Assembly (NCBI GenBank): GCA_016182655.1
Contig: JACPGB010000028.1
Coordinates: 1 to 64,000, forward strand
Reading direction: 5' to 3'
Length of the DNA: 64,000 bases
Origin: Deltaproteobacteria bacterium
GTDB lineage: Bacteria; Desulfobacterota; GWC2-55-46
The notes under the pieces were generated by a model. It was given only the letters and a program-made list of their open reading frames with translations. It was not told where the DNA came from and made no database searches. A program made the position numbers and the translations under genes. Below, piece by piece: positions 34,383-43,345 of this stretch. Position 1 is the stretch's first letter; each line of letters begins with the position of its first letter.

Positions 34383-35500
34383 TCAAAGATTTCCTTGACC
34401 TTGGAGAAGAAGTTCTTCCGGAGCGGCGTCGTATCCTCCCCGCTTATCTCGGCGAACTCCTCGAGGAGGTCTTTCTGCCTCTTGTTGAGCTTCGTCGGGG
34501 TCTCGACCTTTATTATCACCTGTTGGTCGCCGCGTCTTCCGGTATGGACCGACGCAATACCCTTGTTCTTGAGCCTCAATACCTTGCCGGACTGCGTGCC
34601 CGCCGGGATCTTGAGCTTTACTGGGCCTTCGAGCGTCGGCACCTCGATGTCAGCTCCGAGCGCGGCCTGGGTGAAGCTTATCGGCACCTCGCAGATGCAG
34701 TCGTCGTTCTCTCTCCTGAATATCTGGTGCGGGAGGACCGACATCACGATGTAGAGGTCGCCTGGAGGGCCGTTCCTCTCTCCGTATTCGCCCTCGCCGG
34801 AAAGGCGCAGTCTCGACCCGGTATCCACCCCCGCCGGGACCTTTACCGTAAGCGACCCGGCTGTCCTCACTTTGCCCGCGCCCCTGCACTCGTTGCACGG
34901 GTCTTTTATTACGGAGCCGGCTCCGTTGCACGCGGAGCACGGCCTTGAGATGCTGAAAAAGCCCTGCTGGAACCTTACCTGCCCGGCGCCCCTGCATGTC
35001 GAGCACTGGGTCGGATAGGTGCCGGGCCTTGCGCCGGACCCGTGGCATGTCGAGCAGTCGGCGGTCCTCGGTATGTTTATCGTCTTCTCGGTCCCGAAGG
35101 CCGCCTCCTCGAACGATATCTCGAGGTCGTATCTTAAGTCCGCGCCGCGCTCTGGCCCGGGTCTTCTCCTGCCGCCGCCACCGAAGAAGTCGGAGAAGAC
35201 CTCTCCGAATATGTCCTGGAAGTCCGCGCCGAAACCCGCGTCCCTGTAGCCGCCGGGGCCGGGGCCCGCGCCCGGACCGGTGCCCACGTAGCCGAACCTG
35301 TCGTACTGGGCCCGCTTGTCCTGGTCCTTAAGGACCTCGTAGGCCTCGTTTATCTTTTTGAAATGCTCTTCCTTGTCCTTGTCGCCGCTGTGCTTGTCCG
35401 GGTGGAACTCGTGCGCGAGCCTCCGGTAGGCCTTTTTTATCTCCTCGTCGCTCGCGCCCCGGTCGACGCCGAGGACCTTGTAATAATCCTTCTCATCCAT
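34379..35500 (-). CDS. dnaJ: Chaperone DnaJ
   Basis: 373-residue type I J protein. J domain with YYKVLGVDRGASDEEIKKAYRRLA and the HPD motif (HEFHPDKH), a Gly/Phe-rich linker, four CxxCxGxG zinc repeats (CSTCHGSGA, CSTCRGAGQ, CSACNGAGS, CNECRGAGK) and the client-binding C-terminus. It stimulates DnaK ATPase. It follows grpE by 38 nt with no dnaK between, unlike the common hrcA-grpE-dnaK-dnaJ order. Confidence 0.97.
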   Translation of the reverse strand: MDEKDYYKVLGVDRGASDEEIKKAYRRLAHEFHPDKHSGDKDKEEHFKKINEAYEVLKDQDKRAQYDRFGYVGTGPGAGPGPGGYRDAGFGADFQDIFGEVFSDFFGGGGRRRPGPERGADLRYDLEISFEEAAFGTEKTINIPRTADCSTCHGSGARPGTYPTQCSTCRGAGQVRFQQGFFSISRPCSACNGAGSVIKDPCNECRGAGKVRTAGSLTVKVPAGVDTGSRLRLSGEGEYGERNGPPGDLYIVMSVLPHQIFRRENDDCICEVPISFTQAALGADIEVPTLEGPVKLKIPAGTQSGKVLRLKNKGIASVHTGRRGDQQVIIKVETPTKLNKRQKDLLEEFAEISGEDTTPLRKNFFSKVKEIFE

Positions 35501-35538
35501 TTAATGATTATCCGCCTCTCGTTATTAAAACCATGATG

Positions 35539-36090
35539 TCAGTGTATGGCCGGGGCCTTTGAGACCGCCACCATCGCGGGCCTGAGCAACCTGCCCTTGA
35601 GCGTGTAGCCTCTCTGGAACTCCTTTACGACCGTCCCCGGCTCCCCGGACTCTTCCTCGGTTATGGCGTGGTGGATGGCCGGGTCGAACCTCTCTCCAAC
35701 TGACTTTATCTCCTGGAGGCCGTTCTTCTTGAGTACCGCGAGCATCTGGTCGATCGTGAGCTTTACGCCCTGCCGGAGCGATTCGAGGTTCTCTTCCCCG
35801 TTCGCGTGGGAAAGCGCCCTCTCGAAGTTGTCGACGACCGGGAGTATCTCGGAGATAAGGCATTCGTTCGCAAAGCTTATGGCGTCCTGTTTCTCCTTTT
35901 CGGACCTCTTCCTGTAATTGTCGAGGTCGGCGACGGAGCGGAGATACCTGTTATAGTTCTCCTCGGCCTCTTTCGCCTTTGCCTCGAGCTCCGACTTCAG
36001 GCGGGAGACCGCCTCCTCCGGGGCCTCCTGTATCTCGGACGGCCCTTCGGCCATCTCCTCTTCCTGTAAAAAATCTTCGTTTTCTTTCAT
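35539..36090 (-). CDS. grpE: Nucleotide exchange factor GrpE
   Basis: 183 residues: acidic N-terminus, long coiled coil (ELEAKAKEAEENYNRYLRSVADLDNYRKRSEKEK) and the C-terminal beta domain with GERFDPAIHHAI, VVKEFQRGYTLKGRLLRPAMV. It releases ADP from DnaK. It sits between hrcA (75 nt) and dnaJ (38 nt) in one operon. Confidence 0.96.
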   Translation of the reverse strand: MKENEDFLQEEEMAEGPSEIQEAPEEAVSRLKSELEAKAKEAEENYNRYLRSVADLDNYRKRSEKEKQDAISFANECLISEILPVVDNFERALSHANGEENLESLRQGVKLTIDQMLAVLKKNGLQEIKSVGERFDPAIHHAITEEESGEPGTVVKEFQRGYTLKGRLLRPAMVAVSKAPAIH

Positions 36091-36165
36091 GTACGCACCT
36101 TAAAAAAGATTTTTCCCCGACGAGGGGAAATATAGACCTGCTTGCATACGACGCCGGAGCGTCCC

Positions 36166-37191
36166 TTACTGGAATACCTTGCAGAGGAGCCCGGCGGTGT
36201 AATCGACGAGGGGGATGATCCTCGCGTAATCCATCCTTACGGGGCCTACGACGCCGAGCGCGCCGATGGTCTCGCCGCCCCTCGCGTACGGGGCGGTCAC
36301 AAAGCTCAAGCCCTCGAACTCGCTCACGAGCGACTCGGACCCGAGATAGATGTGGATGCCGCTATCCTCGACCGACTTGTCCAGCACCTTAAGGAGGAGG
36401 TTCTTCTCCTCGAAGGCCGAGAAGAGCTTTTTCATGCGCTCGAAATCGGCCCGGAACTCGGGCTGTTCGAAAATATTGACCTTGCCCTCCACGTAGAGCC
36501 CGTCCTCGGCCGTCTCTCCCGCGGCCATGGCCCCGAGCTTCAAGGCCCCGGCGAGGAGCTCGTCGTAGAGGTTCTTCACATTTCTCATCTCCTCTACGAT
36601 TTTCGCCCTCAATTCCCGCATAGTCAAGCCGCCGGCTATGGAGTTCAGGTAATTGGAGGCGGACTCGAGGTTGAGCGTCGAGGAACCCGCGTCGAGCCTT
36701 ATTGTGCGCGTCTGGACGAGGCCGCGCGTCGAGACGAATACGGCCATGATGGACGTCCTGTCGACCGGGAGCATGCTTATCTGTTTTATGACGAAGCTCT
36801 CCCTCTTGGGAATGAACATGAGCCCGGCGCAGTTGGTAAGAATGGATAAGGCGCGCGCGGTGTCCATGAGGGCGTCCTCTATATTGGCCGGGGTCTCATA
36901 GCTCTTCCTTATGAGCTCCTTCTGGTCGTTCCGGGGCTCGTCGAGCGCGCCGAGGCTGTCGATGTAGAGCCTGAAGCCCTTGTCCGTCGGGACGCGCCCG
37001 GCCGAGGTGTGGGGCTGTACGAGGTAGCCCTGGTCCTCGAGCTCGGCCATGATGTTCCTGATGGTGGCCGGGGAGAGCCCCATAGGGTACTTGACGGCTA
37101 TGGCCTTGGAGGAGACCGGCTCGGCCGTCTGGATGTAGTCCTGTACTATGGCGTTGAGGATCTTTTTTAAACGGTCGTGCGTCTGGTTCAT
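36166..37191 (-). CDS. hrcA: Heat-inducible transcription repressor HrcA
   Basis: 341 residues. N-terminal winged helix (RLKKILNAIVQDYIQTAEPVSSKAI, GLSPATIRNIMAELEDQGYL, HTSAGRVPTDKGFRLYID), a GAF-like core and the C-terminal IGALGVVGPVRMDYARIIPLVDYTA signature. It represses chaperone operons by binding CIRCE. I did not find the TTAGCACTC inverted repeat upstream, so autoregulation at this promoter is not shown. First gene of hrcA-grpE-dnaJ-lpoA-like-moaC. Confidence 0.96.
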   Translation of the reverse strand: MNQTHDRLKKILNAIVQDYIQTAEPVSSKAIAVKYPMGLSPATIRNIMAELEDQGYLVQPHTSAGRVPTDKGFRLYIDSLGALDEPRNDQKELIRKSYETPANIEDALMDTARALSILTNCAGLMFIPKRESFVIKQISMLPVDRTSIMAVFVSTRGLVQTRTIRLDAGSSTLNLESASNYLNSIAGGLTMRELRAKIVEEMRNVKNLYDELLAGALKLGAMAAGETAEDGLYVEGKVNIFEQPEFRADFERMKKLFSAFEEKNLLLKVLDKSVEDSGIHIYLGSESLVSEFEGLSFVTAPYARGGETIGALGVVGPVRMDYARIIPLVDYTAGLLCKVFQ

Positions 37192-37235
37192 TATTGTATC
37201 CCGGCTCTTTTACGCCTGTAAAAACAGCATATTAA

Positions 37236-37264
37236 AAGATACCAACGGCAAAAATCATTGTCAA
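37236..37264 (-). promoter_or_regulatory. Sigma70-type promoter of hrcA operon
   Basis: Minus strand TTGACA, 17-nt spacer, TATCTT, about 45 nt upstream of the hrcA ATG. No CIRCE element overlaps it. Confidence 0.72.
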
Positions 37265-37304
37265 GCTGGAAAGAAGTTTATGACTCCGCGCTTTTCAAGC
37301 CGCC

Positions 37305-38483
37305 TCAGAGCATCCTTAAAAAAACCGAATCCGAGAGGACCGCGCCTTTATGCGTCAGGACAAGGTCCTCGCCGCTCGACGCTACAAGCCCTTCGCTGAT
37401 CAGCGCCTCCGAGGCCGGGAAGGCCTCCTTGGGAAAGAGGCCGAACCGTGCCCGAAAACAGCCGCCCTTGATGCCTCTTTCAAGCATCCGCAACCCCAGG
37501 ACCATGGACTCGAGCATGGATTCGTTTCTCGCAAGCGTCTCATCCCCTTTTATCGCAGAGCCTTTCGCGGAGACGCCTTCGATATACTCCTCAAGAGAGG
37601 GCGTGTTCCACCATCTCCTGCCCCACTCAGGGAAGGAGAGGAACGAATGCGCGGCCACGCCGCACCCTATGTAGTCATCGCTACGCCAGTACCGGCTGTT
37701 GTGGACGGCTTCCATTCCTGGCCTGGCCCAGTTCGATATCCCGTAATGGCGATATCCCGCGTCCTTTAAGGCGCGGACGGCGTGCTCGTACATCTCCGCC
37801 ACATCGTCTTCGGTCGGGAGCCTCTTCGTATCTTTATATTGTTTAAAGAACCCGGTCCCTTCCTCGAGCGTAAGACCGTAGAGCGATATATGCTCCGGGT
37901 CGAGCGCGAGCAGGCCTGCCACACTTTTCTCCCAGTCCTCGACCGACTGGCCCGGGACGCCGAATATGAGGTCGAGCCCGATGTTCTCAAAGCCCGCAGC
38001 GCGCGCCTCCTTGAAGGCTTTGACGGCGCGCTCCGCCGTGTGCGTCCTCCCGAGCGTGCCGAGTATCCTGTCGTCGAGGGACTGCACGCCTATGCTTATC
38101 CTCGTGACCCCGGCCTCGTAAAAGCCCTTGAGCCTTTCAAGCGAGACGGCATCCGGGTTCGCCTCTATAGTAACCTCTATCGGCTTTCCATGGACGGCGA
38201 ACGCATCCCTTACGGAACCTACGAGTCTTTTTACGACGGGGGGTGAGAGGAGCGCAGGCGTGCCTCCGCCGAAGTATATCGTCTCAAGCGGCCTCTTCGA
38301 GAGCCCCTCTCTTTCAATGACAGAGGAAAGCTCCTTTATAAGGGCGTCGGCGTACGCGCCCTCCTCGGCGTGGGTAAGCCCCGGCTTGGCGATTGACTTG
38401 AAGTCGCAGTACGGGCATTTACGGAGACAGAAGGGGATGTGCAGATATACCCCTATCGTCCTTTCCTCTCCCTGTACTCCCAT
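37305..38483 (-). CDS. hemW: Radical SAM protein HemW
   Basis: 392 residues, radical SAM. Cluster motif CLRKCPYCDFKS (Cx3CxxC plus the fourth CDF-type extension), then IYFGGGTPALL, VTIEANPD, GVTRISIGVQS, FGVPGQSVEDW and HYGISNWARPG with the C-terminal HemW domain. The family was long misnamed coproporphyrinogen oxidase; characterised members bind heme and may insert it into proteins. The ATG at 38483, preceded by GGAGAGG, overlaps the CBS gene end by 31 nt, implying coupled translation. Confidence 0.93.
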   Translation of the reverse strand: MGVQGEERTIGVYLHIPFCLRKCPYCDFKSIAKPGLTHAEEGAYADALIKELSSVIEREGLSKRPLETIYFGGGTPALLSPPVVKRLVGSVRDAFAVHGKPIEVTIEANPDAVSLERLKGFYEAGVTRISIGVQSLDDRILGTLGRTHTAERAVKAFKEARAAGFENIGLDLIFGVPGQSVEDWEKSVAGLLALDPEHISLYGLTLEEGTGFFKQYKDTKRLPTEDDVAEMYEHAVRALKDAGYRHYGISNWARPGMEAVHNSRYWRSDDYIGCGVAAHSFLSFPEWGRRWWNTPSLEEYIEGVSAKGSAIKGDETLARNESMLESMVLGLRMLERGIKGGCFRARFGLFPKEAFPASEALISEGLVASSGEDLVLTHKGAVLSDSVFLRML

Positions 38484-38875
38484 ATCCTCTCCAACATATC
38501 TTTCGGCGTGATCCTGCCCAAAAGCCTCATCCCGTCGTCGACGACGAATACGGAAAGCGCCTTTTTACCTTCCATCAACGCCATGACCGACGAAGCCTCG
38601 GCCTCGGGGCCTGTGTGGACAAAGGCCCTCTCCATGAGGTCCTCGACCTTCCTGCCTTCGAGCCCGGCAACGCCGTCGCTTAAGTTTAACGCCCCGTCTG
38701 ATTCGAGGACGGAGAGGCCTTTCAAGAGGTCCCTTGCCTCTATCTGCCCGACGAGCCTCCCTTCGCCGTCGACCACGGGGGCGACTTCCGAGTCCTTCAA
38801 TGCCTTAAGCGCATCGGCTATCGTCGAGCCGACGCGGAGCGCCTCCGCCATACCCATTATGTTCGCCGCTACCAT
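38453..38875 (-). CDS. CBS-domain protein
   Basis: 140 residues with two CBS motifs: ALRVGSTIADALKALKDSEVAPVVDGEGRLVGQIEARDLLKG and AFVHTGPEAEASSVMALMEGKKALSVFVVDDGMRLLGRITPKDML. Paired CBS domains usually bind adenosine nucleotides and regulate a partner. No catalytic domain is attached. It is co-transcribed with hemW, whose start lies inside its end. Confidence 0.88.
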   Translation of the reverse strand: MVAANIMGMAEALRVGSTIADALKALKDSEVAPVVDGEGRLVGQIEARDLLKGLSVLESDGALNLSDGVAGLEGRKVEDLMERAFVHTGPEAEASSVMALMEGKKALSVFVVDDGMRLLGRITPKDMLERIWEYRERKGR

Positions 38876-38960
38876 TGAACGCTCCGGGAAGGTGTTTATC
38901 CATTTATGATAACAGATAATGGGGTGTTAACCCAATCTAATCTCACAGCCTAAAAACCCC

Positions 38961-38989
38961 TTGACAAAATAAGACCGCGACATTATTAT
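38961..38989 (+). promoter_or_regulatory. Sigma70-type promoter of the ZTP-riboswitch transcript
   Basis: TTGACA, 17-nt spacer, TATTAT: a near-consensus promoter about 25-30 nt upstream of the aptamer. Transcription would begin near 38996. Confidence 0.82.
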
Positions 38990-39014
38990 AGGGCCTCTAC
39001 CTGAAAATTGAAGC

Positions 39015-39147
39015 CTTACCGCAACTGACGGAATCAAGATGGGGGACCATCGGGGAGCGGGGGGGCGGGGTTTAATGTCGACCGTCTGGGCACTCGAACC
39101 AGCTCTATGAAAAGAGCCGAAAAGGGCGCGCCCGGGCGGTTTTTTTG
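39015..39147 (+). promoter_or_regulatory. ZTP (pfl-type) riboswitch with overlapping intrinsic terminator
   Basis: The 5' half has AACTGACGGAA, the hairpin GATGG/CCATC and the conserved CGGGGAGCGG; the 3' half has the signature GACCGTCTGGGCA at 39080-39092. These are the hallmark parts of the pfl motif that senses ZMP/ZTP. The same ACCGTCTGGGC (39081-39091) can pair over 11 bp, with G-U pairs, with GCCCGGGCGGT (39130-39140), which is followed by a T-run. So ligand binding should block the terminator and let transcription reach the antiporter gene. Confidence 0.88.
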
Positions 39148-39238
39148 TTTTCGGCCTGCTCCGGGCAAAAAAGATTGACAAATCAAGGGGATGAGACGGA
39201 AAATATCCCGTTATCCCCTGAAAATAAGGAGAAGGGTC

Positions 39239-40657
39239 ATGTACTGGGTCAATCTATTCAGGCAACGAAAGATCTTGAACCTGTTTTTATACGGCATCGC
39301 CTTTGCGCTGGTATTTTCACCTGCGGGCCTCTTTGCGAATGAGGCGGCGACGGAAGGCGGCGCGGCGCACGCGGCCGCGTCATTCCCGCTCATATTCCTC
39401 TGGATAGCGATAATCCTCATGCTCGCGAAGGTCTCTGCCCTTATCGAGCGCGTCGGTCAGCCGGCGGTCCTGGGAGAGCTCCTTATAGGCGTCGTCCTCG
39501 GCTCCCTCTACCTCTTCGGCATAAACTTCTTCGAAGACATTAAGACCAACGAGATAATCCACTTCCTCGCCGAGCTCGGCGTCGTCATACTCCTTTTCCA
39601 GATAGGGATTGAATCAAGCGTTAAGACGATGATGAAGGTCGGCGTCCCGTCCTTCCTCGTCGCCTGCGTCGGAGTCATACTCCCATTTGTCGCTGTCTAC
39701 TTCGGCGGCCCCTGGCTCGCTCCGGGGCTTAGCAGTGTGGCCTACATGTTCCTCGGCGCGACCATGACCGCGACTTCCGTCGGGATCACCGCCCGCGTGC
39801 TCCAGGACCTCGGCAAGGCCCACACCGCCGAGGCGAGGACGATCATAGGCGCGGCGGTCATAGACGACGTACTCGGCCTCATAATACTCGCGGTGGTATC
39901 GGCCATCGTCATACAGGGCTCGATAGACGCGAAGACGCTCACGATCATAATCCTTAAGGCCGTAGCCTTCCTCGGCGGCGGCATAATCATAGGCGGCTGG
40001 CTCGCCCCCAGGTTCAGCAAGTTCTTCTCCAAGGTCCACACCGGCGTAGGGATGAAGTTCGCGGTCGTCATATTCTTCGGACTCGTGTTCGCCTACCTCG
40101 CCGCGCTCGTCGGGCTCGCGCCCATCGTCGGCGCGTTCGCGGGCGGCTTGATACTCACCCCCGTATACTTCGACGAATTCACGGACCCCGGGTTCGTAAC
40201 GGACCTTAAGACCGCGATGCGGGAGGAGCATGTCAACGGCGCGCTCTCCGAGAAGCTCGACAACATCATACACACCCATTCGCACAGGCATATAGAGGAG
40301 TTCGTCCAGCATCTCGGTCACTTCTTCATCCCCATCTTCTTCGTTTTGACCGGCATGCAGGTCAAGGTCTCGGCGCTCATGGACATGAAGGTCGTGATGA
40401 TGGCGGTCCTTATCCTGATAGTTGCGTTGATCACCAAGGTGCTCGCCGGATGGGCCGCCGGAAAGGGCATGAACAAGCTCGCCGTTGGCGTGGGCATGAT
40501 ACCCCGCGGAGAGGTCGGGCTCATATTCGCCAACATGGGAAAGACGATGGGGGTCATGGACGACGCCGTATTCTCGGCGATGGTCATAGTCATCATGGGC
40601 ACGACCCTTGTAACGCCGCCGATGCTTGCCGCGGTCTTCAGACGTATTCAGGCATAA
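39239..40657 (+). CDS. CPA2-family cation/proton antiporter (Kef/NapA-like)
   Basis: About 472 residues with around 12-13 hydrophobic helices after an N-terminal signal-like segment. Family motifs: VGQPAVLGELLIGVVLG, GVVILLFQIGIESS, TATSVGITARVLQDLG, GAAVIDDVLGLIIL (the paired Asp of the ion site), VGLAPIVGAFAGGLIL and GMIPRGEVGLIFANMG. It exchanges Na+ or K+ for protons. A His-rich loop (HTHSHRHIEE) lies between late helices. I prefer the ATG at 39239 with AAGGAGAAGG upstream over 39191. Expression is under a ZTP riboswitch. Confidence 0.9.
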   Translation: MYWVNLFRQRKILNLFLYGIAFALVFSPAGLFANEAATEGGAAHAAASFPLIFLWIAIILMLAKVSALIERVGQPAVLGELLIGVVLGSLYLFGINFFEDIKTNEIIHFLAELGVVILLFQIGIESSVKTMMKVGVPSFLVACVGVILPFVAVYFGGPWLAPGLSSVAYMFLGATMTATSVGITARVLQDLGKAHTAEARTIIGAAVIDDVLGLIILAVVSAIVIQGSIDAKTLTIIILKAVAFLGGGIIIGGWLAPRFSKFFSKVHTGVGMKFAVVIFFGLVFAYLAALVGLAPIVGAFAGGLILTPVYFDEFTDPGFVTDLKTAMREEHVNGALSEKLDNIIHTHSHRHIEEFVQHLGHFFIPIFFVLTGMQVKVSALMDMKVVMMAVLILIVALITKVLAGWAAGKGMNKLAVGVGMIPRGEVGLIFANMGKTMGVMDDAVFSAMVIVIMGTTLVTPPMLAAVFRRIQA

Positions 40658-40677
40658 GTACGGGCGACTCATACAAA

Positions 40678-40710
40678 ATAAAAAGGGGGCCTTCGAGCCC
40701 CCTTTTTTAT
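40678..40710. terminator. Bidirectional intrinsic terminator
   Basis: AAAAGGGGGC TTCG-type loop GCCCCCTTTTTT between the convergent antiporter and DUF2156 genes, with A and T tracts on both sides. Confidence 0.9.
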
Positions 40711-40735
40711 TGCCTTTTCTCCCGCCTGTCCGCGC

Positions 40736-41599
40736 CTATCCCGGCATCCTCGCCCGGAACTTCCTTACGAACCCCACAGGCTTATAGCTCTCCTTCGCCT
40801 GCCTTAAGCCCTCGTCCCCCAGGTCCTGCTCGCGGTTTATAAGCGCGTACTTATCAGGCAGTATGGCGGCAAAGGACTGGTTCACGAACTGCAGGAGCCC
40901 CTTGTAGTCCCCTACCCCCTTCTCGAAGTGGATGACGAAAGTCGAGGGGTTCAGCTCCTCTCCAAGAGTGAAGGCGGCGGGCTTGCCCTCGACGTAATAT
41001 ATCCCTCCGCAGAGCTGGAGAGAGTCCATGTTCTGGAGCGCCTCTTTAGCGGCCTCGTAGTCGCCAGGGACCCTTGAGCCCTTTTTCCACTCCTCGTTCA
41101 CAAAAAGGGCGTCGTCCATGTATTCGGCGAGGAGGGGCCTGCCTTCGAACCTGTATTTTCCGACAAAGGCGTTCACGAGGTTCTTCTTCCTGTGGAACTT
41201 CCTGCCCGAGAGCTTCGAGAGCTCTTCCCGGCTATAGAGATAGTCGAAGTTGTCCCTGTCCTCGGATATCTCGTAACCTCGGCCCTGAAGCTCCCTTGCC
41301 TGTTCGGCGGCCGCCGCCTTCATTTGTCCGAAGCTTTGAAAGAGCCTTTTAAGGAGGGCATCCCCGGGCAACCCGAAAGGGAGCATGAAAAAAGGCGTCC
41401 CAAAGTCGTTGCCGGTTATCGCGAGGAGCCCTCCTTCGAGAGAGGTGGCGGCGTAGTTGTGCACATTCCTGAACAGGTAGAGGTTCGCGAAGGAGAGCTC
41501 CGAGATTTCCGGCGAAAGCGCCTGGAAAAGGGGGTGCAGGACAGGCCGCATTTCGATGGTAACCGGCGATATCTCAGGGAATTCAGGGATATTCTTCAT
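40736..41599 (-). CDS. DUF2156 (phosphatidylglycerol lysyltransferase C-terminal-like) protein
   Basis: 287 residues of a GNAT-like fold. Features include FANLYLFRNVHNY, the basic FHRKKNLVNAFVGKY, YYVEGKPAAFTLGEEL, VIHFEKGVGDYKGLLQFVNQ and the closing EQDLGDEGLRQAKESYKPVGFVRKF. The family is related to MprF and Fem-type aminoacyl/acyl transferases. The membrane half of MprF is absent. Substrate unknown. Confidence 0.82.
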   Translation of the reverse strand: MKNIPEFPEISPVTIEMRPVLHPLFQALSPEISELSFANLYLFRNVHNYAATSLEGGLLAITGNDFGTPFFMLPFGLPGDALLKRLFQSFGQMKAAAAEQARELQGRGYEISEDRDNFDYLYSREELSKLSGRKFHRKKNLVNAFVGKYRFEGRPLLAEYMDDALFVNEEWKKGSRVPGDYEAAKEALQNMDSLQLCGGIYYVEGKPAAFTLGEELNPSTFVIHFEKGVGDYKGLLQFVNQSFAAILPDKYALINREQDLGDEGLRQAKESYKPVGFVRKFRARMPG

Positions 41600-41858
41600 T
41601 AAATACGGCTCCTTGGCACATACTCTCTGGATTATACCAGAAGGACTGTTGCTAAAAAGAGAAAAGCCGCCCCATGAGCCCGGCTCTGAGAAAACCCGAC
41701 CACACTATATTTAAAAAAACTTTAAAAATCAACTACTTGGTAATTCAAGGTGCCGTGACCGTCCCTTTTCACGTAACTTATGTCACTGTGCGTTTTCAGG
41801 CCCTCTGCTATATACAGGGTGCGTCAAAATACGCATTTCCTGCACAGGAGGGAAAATC

Positions 41859-42293
41859 ATGAAGAGGTCGATAGCTGTTATATCCGCGATTTTATTCCTG
41901 GCCGCGGCAGGCGCCGCGGAAGCTGAGATGACTACGATATACGGACCTGTCTATGTGACAAAGGCCAAGAAAGAGCACGGCCGCCACGAGGATAAGACAA
42001 AGCTTACATTCACCGCGCCCGTGCCTGGGAGCGGCAAGATAGTCATTAAGAACGGCGGCGACGGAGGCAAGAAGTCCCGTGCGGCAAGCGCCGAGGTGGA
42101 GTTGAACGGCGTGGAGGTCGCTGACGAATCCGACTTCAACAAGAACGTCACCGAGCTTACCTATGATGTCACGCTCCTTGCCGACAACGAGATGGAAGTC
42201 GAGGTAAAGTCCTGCAAGGAATGCGAGATCCAGATAACGGTAATGGGCGAGAAGGTAGCCGAACCGGCCCCTGTTGTACTGCCCACGAGATAG
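41859..42293 (+). CDS. Small secreted protein, unknown function
   Basis: 144 residues with a clear signal peptide (MKRSIAVISAILFLAAAGAAEAE). The mature part is a charged beta-rich domain (TKLTFTAPVPGSGKIVIKNGGDGG, VELNGVEVADESDFN) with one cysteine pair in KSCKECEI near the end. It may bind metal or form a disulfide. No family recognised. AGGAGGG lies 6 nt before the ATG. Followed by a 15-bp perfect hairpin. Confidence 0.78.
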   Translation: MKRSIAVISAILFLAAAGAAEAEMTTIYGPVYVTKAKKEHGRHEDKTKLTFTAPVPGSGKIVIKNGGDGGKKSRAASAEVELNGVEVADESDFNKNVTELTYDVTLLADNEMEVEVKSCKECEIQITVMGEKVAEPAPVVLPTR

Positions 42294-42386
42294 ATTAAAA
42301 GTTCCGCAGCATGTCCCGTCCGTTTCGTCCCGCATTTTCCGGCGCTGATGGAGGCCCGGGCCCCGTTGGATAATGTCCCCCCGCTC

Positions 42387-42420
42387 AGGTCCCGCCGCCC
42401 CAGGAGGGGCGGCGGGACCT
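42387..42420. other. Perfect 15-bp GC hairpin after secreted-protein gene
   Basis: AGGTCCCGCCGCCCC and GGGGCGGCGGGACCT flank AGGA. There is no T-run, so it may be a 3'-end stabiliser or a factor-dependent stop rather than an intrinsic terminator. Confidence 0.6.
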
Positions 42421-42725
42421 GACCTCCCCTCCTAACCGGTATTTTTTCCGCACCCTTGCTCTTTTGTTTATCCGCTTTGTCGACACCGCCCTGTACGGTC
42501 GTAAGCTTATATGTAACTCGATACGCTTTGCGGGTTCAGTTTTGTAAACTGAACCCATTAATTCGTAACTCGATATACGCCCGTCCGGCTTTATTCGAAC
42601 CCTCTGCCAAAAGCCTTTTGCGTTCAGCGTATGTATGCGCCTTTTTGGGGTGTATTGTACTGTTTTCATTTTCGCCCTGCCGGGCTTTTTTTCGGCATGG
42701 GGCTTCGCTCCCTCCGCCCTCCCCC

Positions 42726-42830
42726 TCCCCGCTCGGCGCGGGGCCAGAGTTCTTCGGAAGCTATTGAGGTTAGGGTACGAATCGCCTTCGATACGAACTT
42801 TGCCAGTCCGGCGAGGACCGCTCGCCTCCC
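42726..42830. repeat. Family B repeat, inverted unit
   Basis: CGCTCGGCGCGGGGCC, then GATACGAACTTTGCC and AGTCCGGCGAGGACCGCTC: the reverse complement of the box order at 32.1 and 57.4 kb. Confidence 0.7.
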
Positions 42831-43109
42831 CTGAGCGCGCTTCGCGCGTCTATCCCCCTCCGGCTCGCGCGTCACTTCCTACCTTAAGATCGCTCACCCC
42901 ATGCCTGGGGAGTTTTTGTAAAAACAAAAAAACAGCATGTAGTTTCCCCCTCTCCCCTTGTGGGAGCGGGTTGGGGTGAGGGGGCCCTCGCCGGGCAAGC
43001 AAATTTGTAACGGACGGCAGGGGAATCGATTACCCCGGAGACTCCGTACCGGCTTTGTCCTTGGCCGAAGTCACCCTCCCCTCGATCCCCTCCCATCAAG
43101 GGAGGGGAA

Positions 43110-43345
43110 GTTAAGGCAAGTTTTTGTTCTCTTCTTTACAAACACACGGGCGCATGGCGGAGAGCGCATAGGGGAGGGAGAGGCGAGCGCACCGGGGTAG
43201 ATTAGACGCTTGCGCTCGGCGCGTTAACAACCGGGGAATCTGCGCGCAAGGGGTGCGCGAGCGGGCGGGGGAGGAAGGAAGCGCTTGGAGCCATCGCCGA
43301 AAGCGCGCGGAGCGCGCAAAAGGGCTTCAGGCAGAGGATTCGAAT
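43110..43345. repeat. Family D repeat, copy 1
   Basis: ACAAACACACGGGCGCATGG, CGGAGAGCGC, later GAGGAAGGAAGCGC, AGCGCGCGGAGCGCGCAAAA and GATTCGAATAA. The reverse complement is found, in matching order, at 51955..52140. Confidence 0.65.

Noticed and set aside
37192-37304. CIRCE operator upstream of hrcA
   Set aside because: The TTAGCACTC inverted repeat is not present; only a sigma70-type promoter is seen.
39614-40672. 352-residue minus-strand ORF
   Set aside because: Antisense shadow of the antiporter gene; composition is dominated by Asp, Glu, His, Arg and Tyr as expected from a reversed membrane protein.
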